Shown: positions 17,182-25,136 of the stretch, in pieces
How positions within the stretch are numbered: the stretch's first letter is position 1
How the letters are laid out: each line of letters begins with the position of its first letter
Assembly (NCBI GenBank): GCA_049694275.1
Contig: JBAVQS010000088.1
Coordinates: forward strand, 1-54,500
Direction: 5' to 3'
Origin: JBAVQS01 sp049694275
Lineage (GTDB): Bacteria > Chloroflexota > Anaerolineae > UBA4142 > SHND01
Length of the DNA stretch: 54,500 nucleotides
Notes under the pieces: generated by a model
The model's input: only the letters and a program-made list of their open reading frames with translations
Told to the model about the DNA's origin: nothing
Database searches by the model: none
Position numbers and translations under genes: made by a program

Positions 17182-17213
17182 CTTATTCCTTTTGGCCAAC
17201 AGGCCGCCATGAG

Positions 17214-17909
17214 CTATGAAATCAGCTTGGCAATCAGAAAGGCTGCACCCGCCGCCAGTCCTCCAATGATCAAGGTCTGAATCCCGCTGCGAATGGGCGA
17301 GGCCCCCGTGAAACGCCCCTTGAACGCCCCAAAAACCAACAACGCGAGGAGGGTGAGCCCTACCGAATAATACAGCGCCGTTTGTGTGGTGTGAATAAAA
17401 AAGTAAGGCGCCAGGGGAATCAACCCCCCCGCGATGTACGCCAGCCCGATGGTGAGACCACTAGTAAACGCGCGGTTCGCCTCCGGTTTCTCCAAACCCA
17501 GCTCAAACCGCATCATGAACTCGACCCACCAGTCAGGGTGCTTACGAAAGCTATCCAGGGTGCTTTTCTGCTCGTCGGCCGTTAGTCCGTATCCTTCAAG
17601 AATCTGCGTCACTTCGGCGCTCTCGGCCTCGGGCATCGTTTTGACTTCCGTTTGTTCGCGTGCCTGTTCACTGGCGTAATGATCCGCATCGCTCTTGCCT
17701 GCAAGGAATCCACCCAGACCCATAGCGATGGACCCCGCAGCGATCTCGGCAAGTCCCGCCGTGACGACGATGGTGCTCGCATCCACCGCGCCGGACAATC
17801 CAGCGGTGAGGGCAAAGGGAACGGTGAGTCCGTCCGACATACCGATAACAATGTCACGGATGGTCTCGCTTCCGGTAAAGTGCTTTTCGATGTGTGGTGT
17901 CATTGGCAT
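17214..17909 (-). CDS. VIT1/CCC1-family iron/manganese transporter
   Basis: A 231-residue membrane protein with the VIT family N-terminus IRDIVIGMSDGLTVPFALTAGLSGA (conserved Asp/Gly pair in helix 1, split here as IRDIVIGMSDGL and TVPFALTAGLSGA), a second helix with AEIAAGSIAMGLGGFLA, a cytoplasmic acidic stretch (EQAREQTEVKTMPEAESAEV) typical of the metal-binding domain, and three further helices. These transporters move Fe2+ or Mn2+ out of the cytoplasm. GGAGG lies five bases before the ATG. Neighbouring cupin and Mg-ATPase genes suggest a metal-homeostasis cluster. Confidence 0.9.
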   Translation of the reverse strand: MPMTPHIEKHFTGSETIRDIVIGMSDGLTVPFALTAGLSGAVDASTIVVTAGLAEIAAGSIAMGLGGFLAGKSDADHYASEQAREQTEVKTMPEAESAEVTQILEGYGLTADEQKSTLDSFRKHPDWWVEFMMRFELGLEKPEANRAFTSGLTIGLAYIAGGLIPLAPYFFIHTTQTALYYSVGLTLLALLVFGAFKGRFTGASPIRSGIQTLIIGGLAAGAAFLIAKLIS

Positions 17910-17957
17910 TTTGGCCTCCGTCTCTCTGCGCTTGGCAATGGCTCGCGCTCGGCAGTT

Positions 17958-18329
17958 CTACTTTCCGTTCTGTCGCCGTCCGATCTCTCCGCCGACTCTG
18001 TCCGACACATTACTCGGCGCGCCATGGAGAAATCCGATAAAGACCAGCTCTCCGTCGACGGCGCGGATCATATGGTTCTCGCCCGCATCAAAGATCAGCA
18101 TCGCGTTGGGTCCAAATCGCTCTTCTTTGCCATCGGCGCCCGAGAATATTCCCTGCCCCTTCAGCACGACAACGTAAAAGGGGGAATCGGGCGTGTTGTG
18201 TTCCTTGAAGCTTTGCCCCGGCTTGAGCGTAAACCGGAGCACTCGGCCGGCTTTGTCGACGTAGAGGGGGTCCGCGTGGGCATCACGGTCGGAAAACTCG
18301 AGCGCTTGTAGCAATTGTATCGCTTTCAT
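17958..18329 (-). CDS. Small cupin-domain protein
   Basis: A 123-residue single-cupin protein: LRFTLKPGQSFKEHNTPDSPFYVVVLKGQG covers cupin motif 1 (G-x5-H-x-H-x3-4-E in degenerate form; His at about 47), and DAGENHMIRAVDGELVFIGF covers motif 2 (N-H). The AAAGGAG ribosome-binding site precedes the ATG at 18329; longer readings into the ATPase region are not real. Cupins of this size bind metals or act as small-ligand sensors. It stands 38 bases after the Mg-ATPase on the same strand. The quoted motif is split: LRFTLKPGQSFKEH and SPFYVVVLKGQG. Confidence 0.8.
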   Translation of the reverse strand: MKAIQLLQALEFSDRDAHADPLYVDKAGRVLRFTLKPGQSFKEHNTPDSPFYVVVLKGQGIFSGADGKEERFGPNAMLIFDAGENHMIRAVDGELVFIGFLHGAPSNVSDRVGGEIGRRQNGK

Positions 18330-18367
18330 CTTGATCTCCTTTAGCTGAATCCCATATATCCAAACCT

Positions 18368-21088
18368 TTATTCGCCAAATCTGCGAATAAACCAGGTCTT
18401 GACCACCTGGGTCAGAATCACATAGCACACCAGCATGATTGCCAGCAGCAGCCAGTACATGCCCGGAAGTGGAACAAACCCCAGCGTGTCGGCCAGCGGC
18501 GAGACGGTCAGCCAAGCACCCACCGCGACGATGATCAGGGAAGTGACGATGAGCGGCCAACTGGCCCGGCTCTGAATGAACGGGATCTTGTTGGTGCGGA
18601 TGACATGAATGATCAGCGTCTGGGTAAAGAGCGACTCTACAAACCAGCCGGTGTGAAACAGCGCCGGGTCGGTCCCGGCATTGAACACATAGAGCATGAT
18701 GAAAAAGGTCAGGTAATCAAAGATCGAACTGATTGGGCCGATAAACAGGATGAAACGCTGAATCCCGCCGATCGTCCACTTGCGTGGCCTGGTCAGCCAT
18801 TCGGCGTCGACCGCATCTGTAGGGATAGTCGTCTGCGAAAAATCATAGAGCAGGTTGTTGGTCAGTACCTGGATCGGCAGCATGGGCAGGAAAGGCAGGA
18901 ATGCGCTGGCGCCCACGACGCTGAACATGTTGCCAAAGTTGGAAGAAGCCGCCATCTTGATGTATTTGATAATATTGCCAAACACGCGGCGGCCTTCGAG
19001 CACACCCTGTTCCAACACCAGCAAATTATTTTCCATCAGAATGATGTCAGATGATTCCTTGGCGATATCGACGGCGCTGTTGACCGAGATGCCGACATCG
19101 GCAGCTTTCAGGGCCGGGGCGTCGTTGATGCCATCGCCCATAAAGCCCACGACGTGGCCCTTGCTTTGCAAAGCGTGGATGAGATGCTCCTTTTGGGCAG
19201 GCGCCAGCTTGGCAAAGATGCTGGTCACGCTGGCAGCCTCGGCGAGCTCTGCCTCACTCATCGCTTCGATTTGAGAGCCCAGCAGGATCTTGTCCACCGG
19301 CATGCCTACCTGTTTGCAGATGTAGGCGGTGATGATTTCATTGTCGCCGGTTAGAATCTTGACATCCACATTCAAAGCATGCAGCCGCTTCAAAGCCTCG
19401 GCCGCGGTTGCCTTGGGCGGATCGAGGAAGGCCAGGTAGCCAAGTAGGGTCATATCGGCTTCGTCTTGAATTCCATAGTGCGGGGCATCGTCATCGCCGG
19501 GCATCACCTTGTACGCTACGGCCACGACGCGGAAACCCTCTGCGTTCAATCTTTGCACGAGCTGCTTGCGATGGGCGTCATGCTCAGGCTGTACATCCAG
19601 CACCTGGCCGCCGACTTCCACCCGCGGTGAAAGGTGCATGATCTCTTCCACGGCGCCCTTGCAAATCAGGGTATGCTGGTTCTGTTTGTCCTCCACGATT
19701 ACGGACATGCGCCGCCGCTGAAAGTCGAAGGGGATTTCGTCGATTTTGCGGTAGTCCGTTTTAACCTTGAGCTCTTCCTCCAGGTGCCCGTGATCGAGGA
19801 TGGCCTCATCCATCAGATTCTTGAGACCGGTCTGGAAATAGCTGTTCATGTACCCATAATGCAGGACGCGCGGGCTTTCGTCGCCGTGAACATCCAGATG
19901 TTTCTCCAGCACGATCTTGCCCTCGGTCAAGGTGCCGGTCTTGTCGGTACAGAGCACGTCTGCCGCCCCAAAGTTCTGGATGGCATTCAGTCGCTTGACG
20001 ATCACTTTCTTGCGTGCCATCGCCAGCGCGCCCTGGGACAAGTTGACCGTCACGATCATCGGCAGCATTTCGGGGGTTAGCCCGACGGCGACCGCCATGG
20101 CAAACAGGAAAGCTTCCACCCAATTGTGCTTGCTCAGTCCGTTGATCAGAAAGACGGCCGGCACCATCACGGCGATAAAGCGGATCATCAGCCAGGTGAA
20201 CTGGTTGACGCCCTTGTCAAAGCTGGTCAACTGGCGCTGCCCGACGATGCTCGCGGCGAGCGACCCAAAGTAGGTGCGGTCCCCGGTGTGGACGACGACG
20301 GCCATAGCGGATCCGCTCTCGACGCTAGAGCCCAGAAAGCAGATATCCGGCAGATCCAGAGGATTTTGAACATCGGCAGAGGCTGGCGCGGCTTTCTTTT
20401 CTACCGGCAGAGACTCGCCGGTCAGAGCCGCCTGGTTCAGAAACAGATCTTTGGCGGTAAGCACTCGCACATCAGCCGGGACCATATCCCCGGCGGCCAA
20501 CCGGATGATGTCACCTGGCACGAGCCCCTTGAGCGCGACCTCGGCATCTTTGCCATCTCGTACGACGGTCGCCGTCGTGTTAACCATCGCTTTGAGTTTT
20601 TCGGCGGCGTTATCGGCGCGCATCTCCTGAAAGAAACGCAGCACGACGCCCATCACCACCATCACGAAAATAACGATCGTCGCCCGCAGGTCGCCGGTCA
20701 GATACGACAGCACGCCCAGTGAGATCAGCAGGATAACCAATGGATTCTTGACGTTATCCCACAGGCGCATCAGGGGCGACTGGTGTTTTTCCCGGGCAAT
20801 CTCGTTCAATCCATCGCGCTTGATGCGCACTTGAACTTCTGCCTCAGAGAGCCCGCCCAGGCGCGATTCGAGCTCTTTCAGGGCAGTGTCGGTATCCGTT
20901 CGCGCCTTCTCTATCAATTGCTCGGAAACTTTCGCCTCGTCTCCCTTATTGAGATTACCCCGGTCTTGGGAAGGATTCAGGATGGTCCCCAGGCGTTTGA
21001 AGAGGTTGGCGACGGAAATGCTCCAAAACGCAGGCTGAGTTGACCGCGCCTGCGGGTCTTGGACATGAGGCCCAGTTTTGAAATCCAT
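18368..21088 (-). CDS. mgtA: Magnesium-translocating P-type ATPase (MgtA/MgtB-like)
   Basis: A 906-residue P-type ATPase of type IIIB length. Visible landmarks: cation-ATPase N-terminus (GLSEAEVQVRIKRDGLNEI), TGES in the actuator domain (AALTGESLPVEKK), the phosphorylated DKTGTLT (CTDKTGTLTEG), TGDNEI, and GDGINDAPAL. Two groups of membrane helices (about 100-150 and 285-365, then 690-900) flank these. It imports Mg2+ at the cost of ATP. I place the start at 21088: AAGGAG sits seven bases before it and the leader is shared with another gene (16867). The reading frame continues 10 codons upstream without a ribosome-binding site. PhoP-type leader elements are not evident. Confidence 0.93.
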   Translation of the reverse strand: MDFKTGPHVQDPQARSTQPAFWSISVANLFKRLGTILNPSQDRGNLNKGDEAKVSEQLIEKARTDTDTALKELESRLGGLSEAEVQVRIKRDGLNEIAREKHQSPLMRLWDNVKNPLVILLISLGVLSYLTGDLRATIVIFVMVVMGVVLRFFQEMRADNAAEKLKAMVNTTATVVRDGKDAEVALKGLVPGDIIRLAAGDMVPADVRVLTAKDLFLNQAALTGESLPVEKKAAPASADVQNPLDLPDICFLGSSVESGSAMAVVVHTGDRTYFGSLAASIVGQRQLTSFDKGVNQFTWLMIRFIAVMVPAVFLINGLSKHNWVEAFLFAMAVAVGLTPEMLPMIVTVNLSQGALAMARKKVIVKRLNAIQNFGAADVLCTDKTGTLTEGKIVLEKHLDVHGDESPRVLHYGYMNSYFQTGLKNLMDEAILDHGHLEEELKVKTDYRKIDEIPFDFQRRRMSVIVEDKQNQHTLICKGAVEEIMHLSPRVEVGGQVLDVQPEHDAHRKQLVQRLNAEGFRVVAVAYKVMPGDDDAPHYGIQDEADMTLLGYLAFLDPPKATAAEALKRLHALNVDVKILTGDNEIITAYICKQVGMPVDKILLGSQIEAMSEAELAEAASVTSIFAKLAPAQKEHLIHALQSKGHVVGFMGDGINDAPALKAADVGISVNSAVDIAKESSDIILMENNLLVLEQGVLEGRRVFGNIIKYIKMAASSNFGNMFSVVGASAFLPFLPMLPIQVLTNNLLYDFSQTTIPTDAVDAEWLTRPRKWTIGGIQRFILFIGPISSIFDYLTFFIMLYVFNAGTDPALFHTGWFVESLFTQTLIIHVIRTNKIPFIQSRASWPLIVTSLIIVAVGAWLTVSPLADTLGFVPLPGMYWLLLAIMLVCYVILTQVVKTWFIRRFGE

Positions 21089-21134
21089 CCAGTTACTCCT
21101 TACGATCTCGTGAAACACACCCTCACGGTTTCAC
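21089..21134 (-). promoter_or_regulatory. Intercistronic hairpin leader, copy 2
   Basis: Stem GTGAAAC / GTTTCAC (arms 21128-21134 and 21110-21116) with a GTGAGGGTGT loop region, then CGAGATCGTAAGGAGTAACTG before the ATG at 21088. Near-duplicate of 16868-16910, including the last codons of the upstream gene. Confidence 0.5.
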
Positions 21135-21398
21135 GGCGCGCATGTATTGTTGCATCTGGAATTTCGAGAACCAGTGCGGCGACGGCAGCTCGCCTTCCGT
21201 ATCTCCAGGCAGGCGATCCCATTCGATCACGACCTCATAACTCTCGTATGAACCCTGGCTAGCCCAGACCGTGCCGCCGCTTGAAGAGACGACGTGGCCG
21301 CGCCTTTTCTTGGCGACCTGGTCCCATTCGACCAGGGTTTCAAATCTCGCGCCGACGAGGGCGTCCGCCTCGCCTTGCGTGTAATTAAAATTCTGCAT
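21123..21398 (-). CDS. Small protein of unknown function, precedes the Mg-ATPase
   Basis: A 91-residue soluble protein starting MQNFNYTQGEADALVG with a beta-rich centre (GARFETLVEWDQVAKKRRGH, VVIEWDRLPG) and a C-terminal helix. I do not recognise a family. GGAGG nine bases before the ATG at 21398 decides the start; an ATG at 21455 is also in frame. Its stop codon lies in the leader hairpin of mgtA, 34 bases before the mgtA ATG, so the two are probably cotranscribed. Confidence 0.6.
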   Translation of the reverse strand: MQNFNYTQGEADALVGARFETLVEWDQVAKKRRGHVVSSSGGTVWASQGSYESYEVVIEWDRLPGDTEGELPSPHWFSKFQMQQYMRAVKP

Positions 21399-21473
21399 CC
21401 TTGCGCCTCCATCCCGATATGCCGAATTCATGATCAACCTTGACACGCCGATCAAGCATTCATGAGCGTAGCT

Positions 21474-22736
21474 CTACGGCTTGCTGGAATCCGGTTCGCC
21501 GGGATCCGGGTCTAGCGTCGCCTGGGCAACTGCGGTGTGACCATTCGGCGACGGCGGCTGCGGCCCTGAAAGCGGCGGCACGGATTGAACTGCTTCGACC
21601 GGCAGGTTCAGCCCGATACCGTTGCCCACCACCACACTCAGCCCCTGCGGTATGATCTCGATGTTCAACACTTTCCGGGCCGAGATGGTATTCATGTCAG
21701 ACAGGATCGGGGCGGATTGCATCGAGCGCATCTGAATCTTGCGAGCGCGATAAAGCCGGACCCGAGGATTGTTGGTGCGCTTGCCATTGCTTATCGCCAG
21801 AAAGTAATCCAGCAGGTCCGTTTTGCTCATGCCATCGTACACCGCAATATCGAGTAGCCCATCATCCATCCTGGCTTCCGGCGCAATCAAAAAGTTCAAA
21901 CCCATCAGCGGCGCGTTCGAAACCGTCACCAACTGCGAGTTGGCATCAATCGTTTCGCCATCGTCGAGCTCGATCTGCACCGGACATGGTTTGTAAGCGA
22001 ATAGCTTGGCCAGCGCGCGGGGTAGTATCCCCAGCTGACCTCTCTTGGCGGCTTCGCTCGCCGGGAAAACCAGCGCAGTAAGCCCGAGGCCTGCTGTTTC
22101 GAGAAAGTATTCTCTTTCCGGTTTCTCTTCTGTAATGACGCATCCCACATCGATTTGCCGGGTGATGCCGGCCCCGAGCAGGGCGCACGCGTGGTCGAGG
22201 TCCAATGGAATTCCCAGGGAACGCGCCAGGTTGTTCATTGTGCCAACGGGCAGGATGCCGAGGACCGTCTTGGCGCCGACGAGTTGGGCCGCGACATCTT
22301 CGATCGTGCCGTCGCCGCCGGCGGCAATGACAAGTGCTTGCTTCTGATCCGCCGCTGTTTTCGCTGCTTTGCGCGCCGCCTTGCCCGAAGACTTGACCGC
22401 GACCTCTGCCCGAATGCCGTGAGCGCGCAGCGCGCCGACGAGCATATCCAGCGAATAAGCATCTTTACCATTACTCCCCGACTTGGGGTTGTAAATCAAA
22501 AGGGCTGGCCGCAGATTTTTATCCTCTTCGGGGGCTAGAGCGCTCTGCGCGGCTTGGGGCTGGGATGCCCGGCGCTCCAATTCGGCAATTTTGGCTTCGA
22601 GGGTTCGCAACTTGCGCGTACGCTTTTCGAGTTTGGCCTGCGCGGCCATAACTTCTTTCGCCACCTGCCGATGTTCGGTGCGCGCCCGCTTGAGCGCTTG
22701 AGTGAATTTCGCGCGAGGTTGTTTCTTTGCCGCCAT
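21474..22736 (-). CDS. YegS/BmrU-type lipid (diacylglycerol) kinase with N-terminal coiled coil, copy A
   Basis: A 420-residue protein. Residues 1-60 form a basic coiled coil (AKLEKRTRKLRTLEAKIAEL), unusual for the family. The kinase follows: YNPKSG (82-87), the nucleotide-binding GGDGT (140-144), LPVGTMNNLARSLGIP, and the C-terminal beta-sandwich with LIAPEARMDDGLLDI. These enzymes phosphorylate diacylglycerol or related lipids at the inner membrane face using ATP. A near-identical partner lies at 33529-34791, and both sit directly upstream (in reading direction downstream) of a CsbD gene. With the two PAP2 phosphatases at 31-32.6 kb it could balance phosphatidate levels. Confidence 0.9.
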   Translation of the reverse strand: MAAKKQPRAKFTQALKRARTEHRQVAKEVMAAQAKLEKRTRKLRTLEAKIAELERRASQPQAAQSALAPEEDKNLRPALLIYNPKSGSNGKDAYSLDMLVGALRAHGIRAEVAVKSSGKAARKAAKTAADQKQALVIAAGGDGTIEDVAAQLVGAKTVLGILPVGTMNNLARSLGIPLDLDHACALLGAGITRQIDVGCVITEEKPEREYFLETAGLGLTALVFPASEAAKRGQLGILPRALAKLFAYKPCPVQIELDDGETIDANSQLVTVSNAPLMGLNFLIAPEARMDDGLLDIAVYDGMSKTDLLDYFLAISNGKRTNNPRVRLYRARKIQMRSMQSAPILSDMNTISARKVLNIEIIPQGLSVVVGNGIGLNLPVEAVQSVPPLSGPQPPSPNGHTAVAQATLDPDPGEPDSSKP

Positions 22737-22791
22737 GTCTTTTCTCTCCTGTCGGCGCCGTGGTGTGAATGGCCAGAGTCAAGAGCGCGGG

Positions 22792-22832
22792 CTGAAGGGC
22801 AAGGCGCGCACACTTGCGGCCTTGCCCTTCAG
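22792..22832 (-). terminator. Hairpin between CsbD and lipid kinase, copy A
   Basis: Perfect 13-base stem (ctgaagggcaagg / ccttgcccttcag). No T tract on the minus strand, so it may be an attenuator, processing site or terminator. A homologous hairpin is at 34931-34977 at the same place in the duplicated block. Confidence 0.5.
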
Positions 22833-22878
22833 TACATTGTATTGGGGCGCAACATACTTTGTGCCCCGGGGCGTCGCT

Positions 22879-23088
22879 TTAGGCGTGATGGTGCTTCAAC
22901 TGATCCACGCGCTTGTTGACTTCGGTTTCCGCGCGTTCTTTGGTGTAGCCGTATTTTTTCTGGATGACGCCCACCAACCGGTCGCGCTTGCCCTCAATCT
23001 TGAGGATATCGTCGTCCGTCAGATCGCCCCACCACTCTTTCAGGTGTCCCTGGATTTGCTTCCAGTTTCCTTCAAAAATGTCGTCCAT
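22879..23088 (-). CDS. CsbD-family stress protein, copy A
   Basis: A 69-residue protein with the CsbD pattern: GNWKQIQGHLKEWWGDLTDDDI then KIEGKRDRLVGVIQKKYGYTKE (both shorter than the full protein). CsbD-like proteins are small, acidic to neutral, helical and induced by stress in many bacteria; their role is not settled. GAGGTTGGCACG precedes the ATG. The paralogue at 34996-35232 differs by about 40 percent and carries an 8-residue C-terminal tail. Confidence 0.9.
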   Translation of the reverse strand: MDDIFEGNWKQIQGHLKEWWGDLTDDDILKIEGKRDRLVGVIQKKYGYTKERAETEVNKRVDQLKHHHA

Positions 23089-23167
23089 CGTGCCAACCTC
23101 CTATGGTGATAGATAGGCTGCCCATTCATCGCGCCAACCGCAGTGGGTAGCGGGGGCCTGCGGTTGC

Positions 23168-23332
23168 CTATCGCCCGATCAGGATCAACACACCCGCCGC
23201 AATGGCGAGGACTGCCATGATCAAGGGTAAGAACTGAAAGCTCAAGCTCAGCAATGCGACCAGCCCATACAAGATGAGCCAGATGGCCAGCAAGAGCATT
23301 CCGAGATTCTGCGTCAGTTTCATGTTCTTCAT
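23168..23332 (-). CDS. 54-residue two-helix membrane protein
   Basis: Short reading frame starting MKNMKLTQNLGMLLLAIWLI and ending VLILIGR. It has two hydrophobic helices (about 9-30 and 33-52) and a Lys-rich N-terminus, a typical layout of small inner-membrane proteins. GGGAGA lies five bases before the ATG. The family is not named with certainty; similar small proteins are often found with CsbD and GlsB genes. It sits between CsbD and GlsB on the same strand. Confidence 0.65.
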   Translation of the reverse strand: MKNMKLTQNLGMLLLAIWLILYGLVALLSLSFQFLPLIMAVLAIAAGVLILIGR

Positions 23333-23381
23333 ATTTATCTCCCGGAGACATGTTCTATGCCTCCTTCTCCCGTCAAGCTAC

Positions 23382-23475
23382 TAGTGCATCAAGATGAGCC
23401 TGCGGAGTCACTCTACTGCTTTTGCAACTGGCGAATGCATATTCTGTTCCGCAATTTCATCATGTTGATGCACTA
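23382..23475. repeat. 94-bp inverted-repeat element, copy A
   Basis: Ends read tagtgcatcaagatga and tcatcatgttgatgcacta, an imperfect terminal inverted repeat with one mismatch in the first 16 positions. The interior is not coding. A second copy of exactly the same length, inverted, is at 36953-37046. Confidence 0.8.
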
Positions 23476-23605
23476 CGGACTGGATGACTCGGTTCGAGAT
23501 GGGCCGGCCTGGGGCAGCCAGCCCATCTCCTGACTCGCGGGCGTCATTGCGCGAGACCTGCCGATTTAACGAGGGCAAGCCCCGCCACGCGAGCAAGACC
23601 ATGAT

Positions 23606-23866
23606 TTAGACCCCGCGGCGTCCACTGACAAGGCGTACGGCAAATAAAATGATCACCGCGCCCACAAAGGCGATGAGGATGCTCCCGACGTTAATCCCGG
23701 AGACCCCACCGAGCCCGAAAAAAGTCTCTCCCAGAAAACCACCGACGAGCGCGCCGATGATGCCGAGGACGATGTCGCCGACGAGCCCATACCCGCCGCC
23801 CTTCATCACCAACCCGGCCAGCCAACCGGCAATCAACCCGACGATCAACCAAGATAAGATACCCAT
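23606..23866 (-). CDS. GlsB/YeaQ/YmgE family membrane protein
   Basis: An 86-residue, three-helix protein with the family signatures GWLAGLVMKGGGYGLVGD, IVLGIIGALVGGFLGE and NVGSILIAFVGAVI. These small membrane proteins (annotated as transglycosylase-associated, a label of doubtful meaning) are linked to envelope stress. A purine-rich GGGGAAT lies just before the ATG. The gene is in the stress and envelope block between CsbD and YggT. Confidence 0.9.
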   Translation of the reverse strand: MGILSWLIVGLIAGWLAGLVMKGGGYGLVGDIVLGIIGALVGGFLGETFFGLGGVSGINVGSILIAFVGAVIILFAVRLVSGRRGV

Positions 23867-24042
23867 GATATTCCCCCTGTTAGACCGTGCCGTCGCAAAT
23901 TCTGTTCTTACGGCGGCGGCGATCCACTTGACAAGCGCTTTTCCTCAGGCGCCACACCGGCGCTGTTTTTTTCTGAATCGAACGTGCCCGTACGCGCTTG
24001 ACCACAGGCACGCCGATCGCAATTCCGAATTGCGAATGTGAT

Positions 24043-24525
24043 CTACCGGATTCGAGTCTCGGTGCGTTGTGTCACCAGGCCGGTTCGGGTCTCACCAAAG
24101 AACATGAAAACCACCCTGATGATTAGCCACGCCACCAGCGCGTAAACAACCATCGCCACGAGCGACGTAAACTCGAATACGCTCCCATCAAAGCGCGGTG
24201 TGCCGAACAACCCGACGAAGGGTGCGACCAGCGGCGCGGTAATGCCGTAGATCAGTTGGGCAAACCCGGCGCTGGCATTGGCCCCGAGCAATCGCAAGAT
24301 AAAGCGAATGGCGATCAGGCCTTCGACGAAAACAAGGATTATCCCCATCGCCTGCTGCATCCGGTACAGGATTACGCGTCGCGACGCATAGGGATCGAGC
24401 GTGACCTGTTCAACGCGTGCAGTCTCGCTGACCACCGGGGTGTTAACGATAATCGGCTGCACCGGGACACTGGGCGGCGCAGCGGTAGTGGTCGTCGTAA
24501 CGACCTGTTCACGATAATTATCCAT
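24043..24525 (-). CDS. YggT-domain membrane protein, copy A
   Basis: A 160-residue protein with a Thr/Pro/Val-rich cytoplasmic N-terminus and a YggT-like membrane core: IRFILRLLGANASAGFAQLIY and APLVAPFVGLFGTP match the conserved YggT segment; a C-terminal helix follows. YggT proteins are linked to envelope integrity and cell-division regions. The ribosome-binding site GGAGGT abuts an upstream ATG, so I use the in-frame ATG six bases later (24525). A conserved upstream promoter element (24551-24645) controls it. A paralogue is at 36447-36905. Confidence 0.85.
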   Translation of the reverse strand: MDNYREQVVTTTTTAAPPSVPVQPIIVNTPVVSETARVEQVTLDPYASRRVILYRMQQAMGIILVFVEGLIAIRFILRLLGANASAGFAQLIYGITAPLVAPFVGLFGTPRFDGSVFEFTSLVAMVVYALVAWLIIRVVFMFFGETRTGLVTQRTETRIR

Positions 24526-24550
24526 TTTCATACCTCCATCTATCCTGTAT

Positions 24551-24645
24551 CAGGATACCTTGAAACAGTCGAAAGGGTAATCAGGTCAAGGACTGAGAGG
24601 GGCAGGGCAAAGACCCTAAAACAGGCGGGCCAAAGAGCGTAGGCG
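24551..24645 (-). promoter_or_regulatory. Multi-site regulatory element 1 upstream of YggT copy A
   Basis: Minus-strand reading: CTACGCTCTTTGGCCC, then 23 bases from its start TTAGGGTCTTTGCCC, then 31 bases later TGACCTGATTAC, and a -10-like TATCCT (24552-24557) about 17 bases further. Same order and spacing as at 29124-29221 and 38076-38170. Confidence 0.65.
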
Positions 24646-24668
24646 AAATAGAGACAAACTGCCGGACT

Positions 24669-25055
24669 TTACTCAAAATGTTGTCGCACTTTGGCTGCAA
24701 TCTGGCGATCCGTCATCTTGTCAACCGTCTCAATCCCGACAACGCGCCCGCCGAATCCCTGGTTCGCCAGGCGTTTCTCAAGCTCTCCCTTGGCCTCGCC
24801 TGGACCAAAGATCTGAATAGATTCTGCATCCCGAATACACGCGATAACATCATCATAGTATTTGCCAAGATGGTTCGCGAATCCTCGGTCGCGCACGTCT
24901 TCCGCCGATTGAGACCCATCCGCATGGGAACCGCCGGCAAACCGGACATGTTTCTCCATACTGGAATCGATTTCTCTTGTCTCTTGCCCCTCGGCGGTGA
25001 GAATCACGATGACAGCCTTCCGATGGTCAATCCACAGACCCACTTTTCTATCCAT
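24669..25055 (-). CDS. Small protein resembling bacterial eRF1-like (baeRF) domains
   Basis: A 128-residue protein starting KVGLWIDHRKAVIV and with FANHLGKYYDDVIACI, IQIFGPGEAKGELEKRL and DKMTDRQIAAKVRQHF. This set matches a common bacterial family often described as release-factor-like or translational-machinery proteins; a link to ribosomes is possible but unproven. CTCTCCTTTG upstream supplies GGAGAG before the ATG. It is followed 80 bases downstream on the other side by the RNB-type ribonuclease on the same strand. Confidence 0.6.
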   Translation of the reverse strand: MDRKVGLWIDHRKAVIVILTAEGQETREIDSSMEKHVRFAGGSHADGSQSAEDVRDRGFANHLGKYYDDVIACIRDAESIQIFGPGEAKGELEKRLANQGFGGRVVGIETVDKMTDRQIAAKVRQHFE

Positions 25056-25136
25056 TGCTCTCTCCTTTGTCTTGATAGGTTAGGTTGATACGGTCTCATG
25101 CCCGCCCACTCCGCGGATCGGACCCACGCGAAGATT

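Noticed and set aside
17652..18311. 219-codon plus frame opposite the VIT and cupin genes
   Set aside because: Antisense to two clearly conserved genes and lacks own start signals.
23408..23602. 64-codon minus frame between GlsB and the small membrane protein
   Set aside because: Runs into the 94-bp repeat element and has no ribosome-binding site.
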